Source: Phellopilus nigrolimitatus
Lineage: Eukaryota; Basidiomycota; Agaricomycetes; Hymenochaetales; Hymenochaetaceae
Assembly: GCA_021029095.1 (NCBI GenBank)
Contig: JAJOHG010000034.1
Location: forward strand, 248,001-312,000
Length of the DNA stretch: 64,000 nucleotides
Reading direction: 5' to 3'
Part shown: positions 23,508-35,268 of the stretch, in pieces
Numbering within the stretch: position 1 is the stretch's first letter
Layout of the letters: each line of letters opens with the position of its first letter
Position numbers and translations under genes: made by a program
Notes under the pieces: model-generated
Databases searched by the model: none
What the model was told of the DNA's origin: nothing
The model's input: the letters and a program-made list of their open reading frames with translations, nothing else

Positions 23508-24030
23508 TTAGGCTTGGTACGAGCTCCCCGCCTGTTGTGTCTGTTCGTATGCAAAGCGGTCCGCCACCATGGCATCTGTGTGCTTTTTCAACTTCCTCTT
23601 CTCAATCTCCTCTTTTCCCTTAGGTATAACCTTCTTCTCCACAAGTTCATCGATCCCAGCGGCAGCGGCAGTGAACATGATTTCCTGTCAAGAATAACGC
23701 AGAAGAAAGTCAACGAAAACAATATATGTCGGAGTCTGGAGATTTAAGCTCACCTGCATCTTCGAGAGGCCCTCCTGCCCGTTTTTCTTACGGTGGTGGT
23801 CGTAAGCCTTCATAGCACCGAAAGCCAAGGCTCCAGATATGACTAGAAAACAGTAATATGACAATATTCAACACGCGCATATTCCTTTCAGTTTTTGTAT
23901 TGAAATTGCAGAATGAACACTGACGAGGGTGGGCGTGCTCGCCTTTCTCCTTCTTCTCTGCCTCGTATGTGTCATACGCTTCTTTGGCCTCGACGTGGCT
24001 CTCGCTCTCGCTGTGTCCAGGCCAGTGCAT
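23508..24030 (-). CDS. CipC-like (DUF3759) protein
   Basis: Second CipC-family gene of the window, three exons on the minus strand from ATG 24030 to a stop at 23508-23510. Exon 1 encodes a charged N-terminus (MHWPGHSESESHVEAKEAYD). Exon 2 carries the core LISGALAFGAMKAYDHHRKK. Exon 3 gives EIMFTAAAAGIDELVEKK and a lysine-rich C-terminus. It aligns with the CipC-like protein at 6817-7565 (HEAIAAAAGFAAMHAYEAH, then EILAAIAAAEVDKLAETK) but lacks the Gly/Tyr-rich tail. Biochemical function is unknown; relatives are often strongly expressed under stress or on plant material. Confidence 0.8.
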
Positions 24031-24357
24031 TGTAGCTGAGTAAGTTGCGTAAGAAGATATGGTACTGGAATCTCTCTTGGAGTTATCGTCTCGTTAAATA
24101 GCTAATTCTCAGCGCAGTGCCCTATTGATGCATACCCGCATGAGACCTGTCTCCGACTTTGCTTTCGATTCTGAGTTCTAAAAATAAAATAAAAAGATCG
24201 CAGTTTAGACCTGATGGGCGTTTCGCCGGATTTCACAAGGATAGGAACAACGCCACGTCCACAAATATGATTTATGCCGACAATTGGGTGTATATCTGGA
24301 CTTTGAAATTTCCCACACGTTAAGACAGTCGTAGTTCGACAATTCTGCCAGCTCGCA
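24031..24357. promoter_or_regulatory. Upstream region of the second CipC-like gene
   Basis: 327 nt between the CipC-like ATG and the 3' end of the chromate transporter. It holds the CipC-like promoter; no distinct motif recognised. Confidence 0.4.
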
Positions 24358-26003
24358 TCAGAGCAAAGTGACTAATAGACTAAGAGCACCTCCGGATGCA
24401 ATTGCCACAGGAGGAGGCACGTCGAACCAGCAATTTCCGCTAAATGCTATCACAGAAACAGCGACCCACAGAGGATGCTTTCCGAGACTACTTCCCTTCG
24501 CACTTTCCGGTTCCAGATATCCGGATTCCCAGAGGCGATAGACCGCTGTCCATACTAAACCGACCGCGCCCGCGTTCACACCTCGGAGAAGGTAAACGGC
24601 GATGCGATGTCGCCGGAGAGAGCGCCAGAGTGCAGACATGCCGGTGGCGAGGACCATCCCAGGGAGGAAAATTCCCATGAAGCCTAGAGTAGCTGTTAGA
24701 AGCGGTGGAGAAAATGCCGAGGACGCCGTGAGCGCCGACAGGAAGACGGCGACTGATGATCGCGGGTAAGCACTGCGTATTCGGACGAGATAAAAAAGAG
24801 TTACGTACAGTTGAAGTTCGGACCTGGAAAAGCTTGGATGAGCGCAAGCCCAATAAGAAAGTCCCTAGAGGACACCCATCCTTCGTTGACGATATAATCA
24901 TTCAAGAGTGGAACCACCACTGGCCCTCCCCCGAAGATAATCGATCTGCAATATGACGTCAGCAATCCCGTTATGTATCACGTACTTTGTGGCACTGACC
25001 CAGCGAGAAACAAATTCGAAAACAGCTTATACACCACGGGCACGTCTTTTATCAAGGCTCGTATGATTAGTATCGTCAGAAATGTCAGGAAAAATATCGC
25101 GACAAGAGTTGTCCCAAGTCGAACAGATCCATAGCGATCGGAAGGGGACTTCGATTTGAGATTGCCTGGGCCTGCGCTCGAATATGAGGAGCAGCGAGTG
25201 TAGATAGGCGTCGAGACATTGCCTAGCAGGCTATCCCGCTCGTCAACGACAACGGGGTTAACGTCAGAGTAGAATGAGTCTTCTTCGATATTTGGGAGGT
25301 CATTTGGGGAGTATTCAATCTTGCCACTGTCCCTCCAAAAGTCGGCGACAAGTGTCAACGCGCCGCCAACGCATATCAGAACAGGAAAGTACCACAGTGC
25401 GCTATAAAGCATTCCCGCACACCCAGTGCCGATGACGATGACCCGCGACAGGTCATCCGAGATTGCCTTCTTGCTCAGCCGCACAGCTGACACGGCGATA
25501 ACGCCGACTGTGGAGGCGTTAAGTCCGGAAAGAAGTGCATAGACGGACGCCGGAAGCGTTTCTGGCACGCGCGCTACACCGATTGCGAGCGCGTACATCC
25601 CAATGGCACCCGGAAGGCACCATAGCGAGAATTGGAGGAGAGCAGGCAGGAAGCCCACGTGTATTAGACAGATGCAATATCCTAGTTTTGTTGAAGCGGG
25701 GCCTAGGAGGGCCTGGCAAAGCGCGAAGAGTTCTTGATACTATGTAGAACACGCGCTCCTGCGTAAGTAGTCGAAAGAAGTGGAGTAGATGTGAATGGCA
25801 AGGAGCTATTCCTTACTCACGGTCTCGTCGTCGATCCACTTGTATTTCTCGACAAAACGTTGATGGAAGATTTGGAAATGGACGGGAGGTCCACCGAAAG
25901 AAGTGAAGCCCAGATCCCAAGTCTTTGAAAACACGACCGTCAGTCGTCTGAGTAGTCCAGCGGATCGGAAACAAGAATCGTTCTCAGCACCGGCTGAAGC
26001 CAT
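24358..26003 (-). CDS. Chromate ion transporter (CHR/ChrA family), two-domain form
   Basis: Integral membrane protein of the CHR superfamily, which exports chromate or sulfate-like anions. The long two-domain architecture is visible. The N-terminal domain starts LTVVFSKTWDLGFTSFGGPP, then EKYKWIDDET joined to YQELFALCQALLGPAS across an intron, and FSLWCLPGAIGMYALAIG. A hydrophilic linker (about 25140-25330) follows. The C-terminal domain has SIIFGGGPVVVPLLNDYIV, RDFLIGLALIQAFPGPNFN and GFMGIFLPGMVLATGM. FGGP/FGGGPVV and the two GP(A/N)S/F motifs are the family hallmarks in each half. The ATG at 26003 is the first in frame; the open frame runs to 26048 without another. All junctions I traced are in frame. 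Confidence 0.88.
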
Positions 26004-26376
26004 GACAGACGCAGGAGAGACGATGGGAGGATTGGATCTTTCTTCCAAAAAGTCGTGGAGTAAAGGTAAGTCATGGGTTTAGTTTGATGGTGAACTCTCC
26101 AGTAAAGTTTCTGCCGTTGTAAAACGCTCAACACGTTTAGAATGTCTCTTTCATCCCCAATGCTGAAATGAAATCCACGAAGATACATACATAATAAGAG
26201 GTAAATCGAATTGATTGCGAAGTTTTGAGGAAGAGTTCTTGAACTCAAAACCGGATCGGCTTCCGTAGAATCTGGGCCACGAGGGTAAAGAATGCGGGCA
26301 AGAACGCATAAAATAACTTCCCAAGAGCCATCCTGCGAGGGAAACTATGCTTTGAAAAAGACAGTCGTTCTGCTTA

Positions 26377-27610
26377 TTACTCCGAACGTCTCTGGGCGGT
26401 CCAAAACTCCGCCTTGTATATCCACTGCATCATCGCCTCTTATCCGCCGTGTACTCGCAATCGACGGTCCTCCTGCTTCTCGGATCAATATCGAAGCCAA
26501 CTTTGTCTGCCAAGGCCAAAACTTCCTCCAGAGACAGCTCGAGCGCAGCCTGCGCGCCCCCAGTCCAGAGAAGCGGTCCGAGGTTGATCCACACGCCCCT
26601 GGGCCGCAGCAGGCGATGGATCTGCTCTAGCGTCGTGATAATGTTGAGAGACGTGTCGATAAAGAACTGCGTTACGACGTAATCATATTTCTCCGGCATT
26701 GCCAGTTTGAGGAAGTCGCTCTCCAGGAGGTGGAAGGATGAGGAGAGCCGCGGAAGAGCGTCGGGGATGGAGACGGCGCGGAAGAGTGCGGCATTGCTCC
26801 GCTGATGGGAGAACCAATGCGCAAACGGGTGTAGAGTGTGCTGCTGGAGGGAGTGCGTTGTCTCTGGAGAAAGTAAGAATCGAAACGCGAAGTTCATATA
26901 GGGAGACAACTCGTTTGCTGAAGTGTCAAAACCTATGAATGGTGGTGTGAGTTCGTTATAACAAATGAGTAATGCATGTCTTCTATTTTACCAAGCTCGC
27001 TTATCTCCCAGGCCAGTCGTCCAAGTCCGCTCCCTGGTACAAGAACTTTGTGCGTATGTCGCTCAGCAGGGTCCATCTGTGATAATTCATCGAGGATGGG
27101 CTTCAGGATGACCACCCTCTCTTGTGCGCCATCGCTGCTCCAGTCCCTGATAAAATGCCTAAGAGATTCCCTAACCTTCCTCAGATCATCGGTCGACGGG
27201 TATCCCAAAGACTTCTCATCCCGCCCAATTGCATCGAGCGCCAACCTTGCGATGCCGCTCATAACGCGCGCATTCGTCCTCGCTAATTCCGCGAGGCGCG
27301 CGAGTTTCGCCGGATAGCCCAGATCGTACCCGACGCGTTTGTGCGATCTTCCTATCTTCGCGTACGACTTTTGCATCTGCTTGACGTCGAGCTTGGAGAG
27401 GTCCTCATAGTGATGAAAAGCTGCGATTGCGTGCTCTGTCTGACTGCGGGAGAATCCAGCTGCTGGCCCGCCGTACCGCAGGAGGGAGGCGTTCTGCAGG
27501 TTGACAAAGTCAAACGGAACGTATTTCAAGCTGAGCATCGACAGACATAGAAGTAGTATGCAAGACAAGAATGCATCAGACGTTAAGACATAATTTATAT
27601 TGGAGTACAT
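26377..27610 (-). CDS. Carnosine N-methyltransferase-like (N2227 family) SAM-dependent methyltransferase
   Basis: Homologue of CARNMT1/yeast YNL092W. The start at 27610 precedes a hydrophobic segment (AFLSCILLLCLSMLSLKYV), so the protein may be membrane-anchored. Conserved blocks are QMQKSYAKIGRSHKRVGYDL, HKVLVPGSGLGRLAWEIS (SAM-binding glycine loop), GFDTSANELSPYMNFAF across an intron, PEKYDYVVTQFFIDTSLNI and RPRGVWINLGPLLW. As read, the frame stops soon after DCEYTADKRR. The expected family ending (MMQWIYKAEFWTAQRRSE, stop at 26377-26379) is present one frame over from about 26437, so there is a one-base frame break near the C-terminus. Confidence 0.87.
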
Positions 27611-27871
27611 GGATTAGGTTTGAACGACCAGTAGCAATGACCAAAGTAGATGAGATTCCGGCAGGTCAATAGACGTAGTTAGTAGGACTAGGAGTCAACA
27701 AATCCAGAATATTTTTGTCGACTTTTCTGCAGTGTCTGAAAGCCAGATGGATGTTCGAGCACAAATTTATTGACGTGCCAAAAACAGCTGCCACGACGCG
27801 CTCGTGATATCGTGACACTCACCTCGTACTCGACGTTCACCATTTCGCCGCGCTAGTCGCCGTCGACGGAG
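27611..27871. promoter_or_regulatory. Divergent promoter between the methyltransferase and coatomer zeta genes
   Basis: 261 nt separate the two opposite start codons, so this short region must serve both genes. No TATA box or recognisable operator is evident. Confidence 0.45.
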
Positions 27872-28618
27872 ATGGTGCGCTTTAATAATTTTATTCTGCG
27901 ACGATGTTTCTGACCTTGGTTGTCTAGCCTAACCTCACACTGTACACGACCACCGCGTTTCTGATTCTGGATTCAGACGGGCAACGCGTTCTGGCGAAAT
28001 ACTATCGACCAAAAGGCTCGCCGTATGGAGACACGAAAGGGCTGACTACGCTGAAGGAGCAGAAAAGCTTTGAGAAGGGACTCTGGGAGAAGACTAAAAA
28101 GGCCGGGAGTGCGTTGCTGCGAGCAGTTATTTCCGCTAAACTGTCGCGCTAACATACGTTGCGCCTGACAGGCGACATCATACTGTACGAAGGCCACCTG
28201 GCGGTGTACAAGCACGCGACGGACCTGATATTCTACATCATCGGAAACGCAGAGGAGAACGAGCTGATGCTGTCGCTCGCGCTCAATTCGTTCTATGATG
28301 CACTGACGGTGCTGCTGCGCAACCAGGTCGAGCGGCGGGCGGTGCTGGAAAACTACGACCTCGGCATGCTCTGTCTCGATGAAACGATTGATGACGGGTG
28401 CGTTCGCATCTCTTTGCATCACGTTCCGTGTTATTGACGAGCTTATTGTTCTGCGCTCCTGTTACAGCGTGATCGTCGAGACGGACTCGACAACGATCGC
28501 GTCCCGGGTGAGTCGGCCGCGGGCGGACGCGACGGACATTGTGATCAACGAGCAGACGATTATGAACGCGTACCAGACGGTGAAGGAGAAGATGCAGCAG
28601 AGGATCCAGCAATTATAA
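27872..28618 (+). CDS. RET3: Coatomer subunit zeta (COPI)
   Basis: Small longin-domain subunit of the COPI coat for Golgi-to-ER transport. It starts with NLTLYTTTAFLILDSDGQRVL, followed by AKYYRP, LKEQKSFEKGLWEKT, SDIILYEGHLAVYKHATDLI, IIGNAEENELMLSLAL, VERRAVLENYDLGMLCLDET and IDDGVIVETDSTTIASRVS. The first coding exon appears to be the ATG alone (27872-27874), split from exon 2 (27928 onward) by a 53-nt intron. Later introns lie after KKAG and after DETIDDG. The stop is at 28616-28618. Length and motifs are normal. Confidence 0.93.
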
Positions 28619-28893
28619 AACAGTTGCGCGTGTATACATAATTCGTTTAGCTCTAACTTATTGAACCCTTTTCTTTCTCTTACAACGTTCGGTTGTATCA
28701 AAATCATGATCGCGGTAGTGGAATGCTGTTCATTCATTATAAATTTGGTACTCTAGCTTGTACACTTTTTGTTACTTCTTCCCCATTTGGCAAGCCACCT
28801 AGCACCCAGCACCCAGCACCTTTGTGACTCTGTCTAGGAGACCGGAACTACTTACAAGTTGGCAGTCAAAGCACTCGCAATTCCGCATACACG
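28619..28893. promoter_or_regulatory. Promoter region of the F-BAR gene
   Basis: 275 nt between two plus-strand genes. It contains three tandem AGCACCC-like units at about 28800-28819, shortly upstream of the ATG at 28894. Confidence 0.4.
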
Positions 28894-31800
28894 ATGGCCG
28901 CGCGCCGACAGCCGTCGACGACGTCGCTTTCCAAGTTCGCCCGAGTAAACTCGCCGAATCTCGTCAACCGCTCGCTCGACTTCTGCAATGCATTCTGGGG
29001 TTCGGCCGACGGCGGCGTCGACGTGCTCTTTGCCCGCATGCGCGGCGCCGTTCGCACCGTCGAGGAGATCCGCGCGTTCTGGAAGGAACGGGCATCGATA
29101 GAGGAGGACTATGCAAAGCGCATGTCGAAGCTCGCGAAGCAGCCGTTGGGCAAGGACGAGATCGGGTGCGTTTCGCTCGCATCAGCCGTGCTGATTACCT
29201 CCGTGTCCGTCACGCTGACAGCCAAACGTCCCATGCAGAGAACTCAAGAACTCACTAGATACCCTCCGCCTCGAGGCTGACAGGCAGGCGACCGCTCACA
29301 TGAATCTTGGGCAGCAGGTCCGTCAGGAGCTCGAGTCCCCGGCTTCCGCCTTTATGGCCCGCCAGGCTCAATTCAAGCGCGGCGCCCAGTCTATCATTGA
29401 GAAGGCGTTCAAGAACAAGCAGACGCAGGAGGCATATGTCACAAAGGCGCGCGAGAAGTACGAGGCGGATTGCATGCGTATCAATTCGTACACCGCGCAG
29501 TCGACGCTCGTGCAGGGCAAGGACCTCGACAAGATCCAGCTCAAGCTCGAGCGCGCAAAGCAGACCGTCACCGCAAACGAGCGCGACTTTGCCAACTTTG
29601 CGCGTGCGCTGCAGAGCACGGTCGAGAAATGGGAGAAGGACTGGAAGGCATTCTCTGATGCGTGCCAGGACCTCGAAGAAGAGCGAATAGAATTCATGAA
29701 AGACAACATTTGGGCATATGCCAATGCTGTCTCCACCGTTTGCGTTCAGGACGATGAAGTATGCGCTTTTGTTTTCATCCACACTCTCGTTTTTTGTCAT
29801 GTTTCTAACTTTTATGCTCCCAGTCATGCGAGAAAATTCGGATCGCATTAGAACAACTCGAGCCCGAGCGCGACATGGAGAACTTCGTAAGGGACTACGG
29901 AACAGGAAACGAGATCCCTGACCCTCCTCGTTTCATCAGCTACACGAACCCTGAAGCCGCCATGGCCGCATCGCAGCAGCAAGCACCGCGCTACGCACAT
30001 TACCCTCGTTCGTCCTCAAGGCACTTGTCAATGACGGAGGCCATGCGCGCCCCACCTCCAGAAGAGGAGCCCGCCGGTCCAGGAATGGCAGGGTTTGGCG
30101 CAGGCGGAAGCGGAAACAGAAATGGAGATCTCGAGCGTGCCAACACGACTGGTCCGCAAAGCCGGCCGCCCTCGGCCAGCCCAGTGAATGGAATTGGCGG
30201 GAGTGCGACGCATGCGCCAGTTCCGGCACCGTCTTCATCCTTCCCCACGGGGTCGCAAGGTTATGCTCCGCACCATACCGGCCCAGCACCATCGTCTGTG
30301 CAGCCTGATGGCCCCGAAAAAACGATGCTCGCTGTCGGCAGCGGCGTATACGAGGTCTATCCGGACAGGGACCCGCAGACCTTGTCCAGTACTTGTGGAT
30401 CAGGCCCGGGACCGGGCCCGTCGAGCTCGAGAGTCGGCACGGTCGGCGCAGAGAACGATCCGCTCTTGAGGCAGATGGCTGAGCTGCGCAGCGGCGCCGT
30501 TCCGGCGCGCCGCAACAGCGCAAGCGTAAACGTCGCGCGGCCGGGGTCAGGTTATCAAAGCGCATCGCCCGGCCCTAACGCGGGGTCATCCGCTACCATC
30601 CCTAGTGCAGCGCTCGCCGCGCCTTCCGCAAGCAAAGTGCAACCCTCTAACCGCGACTATCGCAATCCCGCCGACCAGGTTGTGGGCGGCCCTCCTCCGT
30701 CGTCGCGTCCTACATCACCAGCCGGACCACCTACCGCAGCGCATATGTTGCCGCCGTCCCAAAAGCCGACGTCCCCGCTGCCCATCGAGGAGGTACTGAC
30801 GAACTACGCGCCGCCCCTACCCGGAGAGCGTCGAGCTTCTATCAGCCGGGAAAACAGTCCTGGCCTCGGCTCTTCTCATACGCATAGTCAGAGCCTGGGT
30901 CAGAATATCAACCGCCGCGTGAGCACGATCGAACGTCCGAGGAGCCGGGAGGGCTTCGCGGGGATCGGGTCGGGAGGACGTACGCCCAGCCCAGGCCCAA
31001 GTCCTGGCGTGGGTGCAGAGCGGCCCAATATCGTGAACGGGAACGGGAACCAGAACGCCTACCGCAACCAGAGTCCTGGGCCCGCTCCCGGAAATCTCGG
31101 CATCGCGCTCGACGCGTCGGGCCAGGTCACACACGACCTAATGGCAGAGCAGTACCATAACCAACAACACCAGCAGCCTATTCAGCCCGTCCAGCCTGCA
31201 CATGGCCCCTACGGGGCGCCGCCGCCGCCTCAGCCGTTACGCCGCCAGAGCATGCAGATGTCACCAGTAGGTCCGCCGCCCCCTCAGCAACCGCCATATG
31301 GTGCGGCCCCTCCTGGGCCGTACTCGCAACAGCCGCCATATGGGCAGCCGCCTCCGTCGGCACAAGGTTCCGGGATACAGCGTCATCCATCTGTGTGGCA
31401 CAACCAGCCACACCCGCAGCCGCAGACGTACGTGCCCGGGCCTCCCCCGCCTCAGCAGCCGTCGTACACGCCTGCGCCAAACGGCGCAGGTATGCATCGC
31501 GGGCCGTCGATGAACGTACGCTCCGTAAGTACCCATTCGAACGGCTTGGGATATCAGAATACAGGCCACTACGATCCGGGCCCGATGCGCAGGAGTCCGT
31601 CCCCTGCGCCTCCGGTTGCGTACGTGAACTCCGCACCAACGGGGCATTACATTGATTCAGCGCCAACTGGGCAATACATTGATGGGCGCGCGGTGCTCTT
31701 TTATGGTGAGTAACTTATCCCTTTTTATTTTTGTTTTCGGTCCTGTTTGACTCGTTACTCATGTGTTCTCCTTGATCTTATAGTCAAGGCTCTGTACGAC

Positions 31801-31962
31801 TACCAGGCATCCATTGATGAAGAGTTCGATTTCCAGTCGGGTGACGTCATCGCGGTAACATCGACGCCCGAGGACGGTTGGTGGACAGGTGTGCTCCTCG
31901 ACGACTCGCGACGCATCCCGGGGCGGACAATCTTCCCCAGCAACTTCGTGTGCCTCTTCTAA
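28894..31962 (+). CDS. Cdc15/Imp2/Hof1-type F-BAR protein with C-terminal SH3
   Basis: Cytokinesis scaffold that binds plasma membrane at the contractile ring through its F-BAR domain and recruits partners through its SH3. Exons: 28894-29165, 29239-29758, 29824-31705 and 31784-31962. The F-BAR domain begins FCNAFWGSADGGVDVLFARM, with RAFWKERASIEEDYAKRMSKL, and runs to about residue 290. A long Pro/Ser/Gln-rich disordered region follows (about 600 residues). The SH3 is in the last exon: VKALYDYQASIDEEFDF, then GDVIAVTSTPEDGWWTGVL and FPSNFVCLF. The last intron splits a Gly codon right after AVLFY, in phase 1. The same junction occurs in the kinase-SH3 gene at 38437-40256. Confidence 0.92.
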
Positions 31963-33120
31963 TAGAAGAGCTTCCGTCGCATCTGCCATTTGTGCTAGCT
32001 GCCCCACTCTTGCTACATTTCCTATTCGCGCCGTCCGCCATAAGGTGCTGCTCTTCGCTTATGTTATATCTGATTCTCTGGTTTCTGTTATATCCCTTAC
32101 CATTTCTCCCGATCTTCGTTTTCCTGTTCGTCTTTTCGCATCTTAAATCACCTTCTGTGCATCTCTTTTTTTGTTTGTTTGTCTTATTATGTTTGTTGAT
32201 ACGACACGTGTGGACGATGTCGGGTTGGTTTGTGTCACTGAGCATTTGTAAGTGCTTATGAATCTGATCGAGTGAGTTCTTTTAAGACAGGAATCCTGTA
32301 GCTACTCCACAGAATATGTGTACAGTACATTGTACATAACCACCTGACTTTCTAACAAATTGGTGTGTGTTACGAGTAGCTCCCGATTGGTAAGGCGTAT
32401 GAGTGAACGTGGGTTCTTCGTTTTTCAGGGACGAAAAACTTCAAGATTCGTACTCTCCTTTAAGTCTTCAATTACATCCATCAGATTTGCAAAGAACCAA
32501 TTGTGGGCTCGAGACTCATATTCTCAACAGGCTCTCGGAGCGCTTCCGCTTTTGCATGAGCCTCATTGTCGGGTGCCTGTTGCTACTGAATGCAATGCAA
32601 ATACAATCGTCGACTACTGATTCCATTTACGAGACGTGTCAGAAAGAAAAGAAAAGAAGCTCTTCTTCGAGGTACGATCTGTCCATTCTGCGACGGCTGC
32701 GGGAGATTTCTCCTCTCTACTTTCTTTTGCCTTGCGTGCGAGTTCGTGAACCAAGAGTATCGAAGGACGAATAATAAGTCGAATGACTACCGACGCTGAT
32801 ATTCATAAAATATAGTTCTTGACCTCATAACTAGCAAAAATTGATGGTGAAATATACTAACAAAAGCATTTAAGACATTAATAAGCAGAGACGACGAGTT
32901 CCTGCTCGAAGTCTTGGTTGGCTTGAATGAGAATGAATGACGAAGATCCTCATCGTAGGTCCAGAGGGAGACAAATATGGTGATAACGTGGCATCATGAT
33001 CGACGCCGAGGAACGATGCACATATGTATGAACACAATCAAAGTTATCACTACAACGCAAAAACTGTCTCCACCGACACAACATTATGAAATTTCCTTTA
33101 TATCACTCGCTCATACTCCT
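31963..33120. other. 1.2-kb convergent intergenic region
   Basis: Between the 3' ends of the F-BAR gene and the hydrophobin-like gene. T-rich 3' UTR-like sequence at 31963-32260, then AT-rich DNA with only short open frames of no recognisable family. No RNA gene or repeat seen. Confidence 0.45.
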
Positions 33121-33562
33121 TCAAGACTCCACCTCGACGCAGTTTATGCCCAGCGGACCATCCACGTCTCCCCCGCACGCACCGAGGGCTGTACACACAA
33201 TAGAAGTCAGTCTGAGCGAAAAGCAAGTCTTATATACATGGACTTACAAGCTTCAGACTCGCAGCACAATGCTATAACCCCCGACGAGCTAACAAAAATC
33301 GGCGCCTTGAGTTTCAGCAACGCAAAGTTATTAAGTAAACGAACCAAGTAGCTTGTGGATTGCACAGGCTCCCGACAGTCGTCGAGTTTGGGTAGTCCAG
33401 CCCGCACAGGTTGTGCCACACATAATAGTTGCCGGAGAACTGTGTGAACGACTCGCAGCAAAGGTGGTCTGGGTTGCTTGCAGGGCAATCTGCCGACACG
33501 AAGTTGAGGAGCGCGGTAGCAAAAACACCTAGGCCCACGAATTTAGCGAAAGAAGGGAGCAT
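33121..33562 (-). CDS. Small secreted cysteine-rich protein, hydrophobin-like
   Basis: Three exons on the minus strand (33345-33562, 33248-33288, 33121-33188; introns of 56 and 59 nt) give 108 residues. The first 24 form a signal peptide (VGLGVFATALLNFVSA, then DCPAS). The mature protein has the order C-x8-CC-x16-C-x13-C-x5-C-x7-CC, then two further cysteines, ending LGINCVEVES. Paired cysteines, size and the terminal GxNC resemble class I hydrophobins, but the order has an extra cysteine and the inter-cysteine loops are short. It could also be another family of surface-active or effector-like secreted proteins. The splice choice rests on consensus sites and the resulting cysteine pattern. 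Confidence 0.62.
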
Positions 33563-34058
33563 GATGAGGATGGTAAGCTGTTTGGGTCCTGACTGTGAGG
33601 TTAGTTGAGTAAAGAGGACTCCGTCTTTAAAGTACTTTCACCCTCGCTTCCTTGGGAAACTAGCCTGCGGTTTTGCTACCACATGCTTCAAGGCCTAAGT
33701 CAAAGTCGGAAGAGAGGTAATCAACTCGATTGTATTTGTACATAGTTATAGCTCTCGTTCAGCTGCTTAAGGATTGCGGACCGAGTATCCAGAAGGGATC
33801 AGGCGTTTCAGAGCGGAAGAATACCAGGCTGAAATCCGATCAGCATGGAGGTTTCCCCAGACACCGAATAAGATATTTAAACAACGTCATCAAAGTCACA
33901 AGCTTGAGGACGGATCAATGGTAAGTAGACAAAAGACACAAAATGTCAGATGACAACTTCGTTTTCGTAGAGTACAATAATTGAAATCTTCGCTCTTTTT
34001 TACATTCAAAGTACAAGTACGCCTTATTAATCACAGAAAGTACGTGCACCCTCGGACC
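33563..34058. promoter_or_regulatory. Upstream region of the hydrophobin-like gene
   Basis: 496 nt between the hydrophobin-like ATG (33562) and the stop codon of membrane protein A. It holds that promoter. No TATA box recognised. Confidence 0.35.
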
Positions 34059-35268
34059 TTAGCTACCCACGTATTTACGATTCACAAAGAATGACCAGTT
34101 TCCATGCCGTCGTCGCATGTACGACGTATAGCAGCCATAAGCCACAGCCAGAGCAAATACGTTACGAATGAGAGTCTGCATCGCTTGCGAGTTGAGTGAC
34201 GATTCCAACAACACCAAGCTTGTAGAGAAGGCGAGAAAAAACAACGCATGGCGCAAGGTGACATAGACGAGCGAACCGCGGAACCACCGACGGAAGCACC
34301 GCCGCATTTGCGCAAGTAAGGTTTCGTGCTCTGAATTGCAGTTACAAGCCCATCCACCGAAATTATAGTCAAAATCTGCATCAAGATATCCCAAAGAAGG
34401 AAACGCACCGACAACTGTAATATAGCCAAGCGGGTGAGTGAGAGTATACAGTCCAAGCGGAGAGATGCTACGTAAATCGGCAGGCTCGAAAACATCCCGG
34501 CGGTCAGGAACCAGATACTAACGTAACTCTCAGCTCATTTTCTCCAACACAATCAAAGATGAGCATACCTCCAGCTCATCTATGTTCCATTTCCTCCGGA
34601 TTTGATCGACGCGCAAGCTGCCATCCGGCTCGAGCGGAAAATAGTCCATAATCGAAAAGGGCCTGAACTGGAGCTCCCAAGGATCTTTCTTCTTGGGTTT
34701 CTCGCGCGTGTTTCGCCAGCGCAGGCGAACGCCCACATATCTGCGAGCAGATAAAAGTGAGCTCAATGTATACGCATCGTAGATTTTTAAGCGTAAATAT
34801 TTACCCAGGTCTTTCCACGAATGGCTCTTGCCTCCTCTCCTCACTTAATCGCATCATTAAGTCGATCGGAGTTGGCTTCCAAATACTGAACAGGCGCACA
34901 AGGCGCAGGAAGTTGCGCCAAGTGCACAATCGGTACGCTTCTGACGACGCATACACGCCGCAGATAGCAGTTTTGTACAATAGACGATACATCAGAATGA
35001 TGATACCCCGGAAGACGCGTACCGGAAAGCTCCACCAGAGAAAGACGCCTACTCCATGAATATCGTGCAACATGTTCGCGGGGACAGCGCTCGCTTCTTT
35101 GGCAAGAGCGACCAAGAGCTGAGCGATCCGTGTGATTACTGGAGGGTCTGGTTGAGCTATGGTGGGCTCTGTATTGTCTGAAATATCCCATAAAGCCACA
35201 TCCGCATGCTCGAGTGGGTCTTGTCCTGCTGCCTGCACTTGTACGTCGCTATTCTGTCGTTCAGGCAT
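34059..35268 (-). CDS. Uncharacterised membrane protein A (paralogue of the gene at 59370-60949)
   Basis: Four exons: MPERQNSDVQ start at 35268, introns after EPFVERPG, after WNIDELE and after YITVV. Recognisable blocks are CTWRNFLRLVRLFSIWKP, then RYVGVRLRWRN, DYFPLEPDGSLRVDQIRRKW, EYLVPDRRDVFE and FRRWFRGSLVYVTLRHALFF. The C-terminal region is hydrophobic (two or more TM segments), ending FFVNRKYVGS. Protein B has the same blocks (CTWKNLMKLLRIVKVWEP, YFPLEKDGSLSL, EFLVPGRWDVW, FRQWLRGSLSY) and the same three intron positions and phases. Compared with B, the N-terminal hydrophobic region is short and unrepeated. I recognise no described family; function unknown. Confidence 0.72.
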
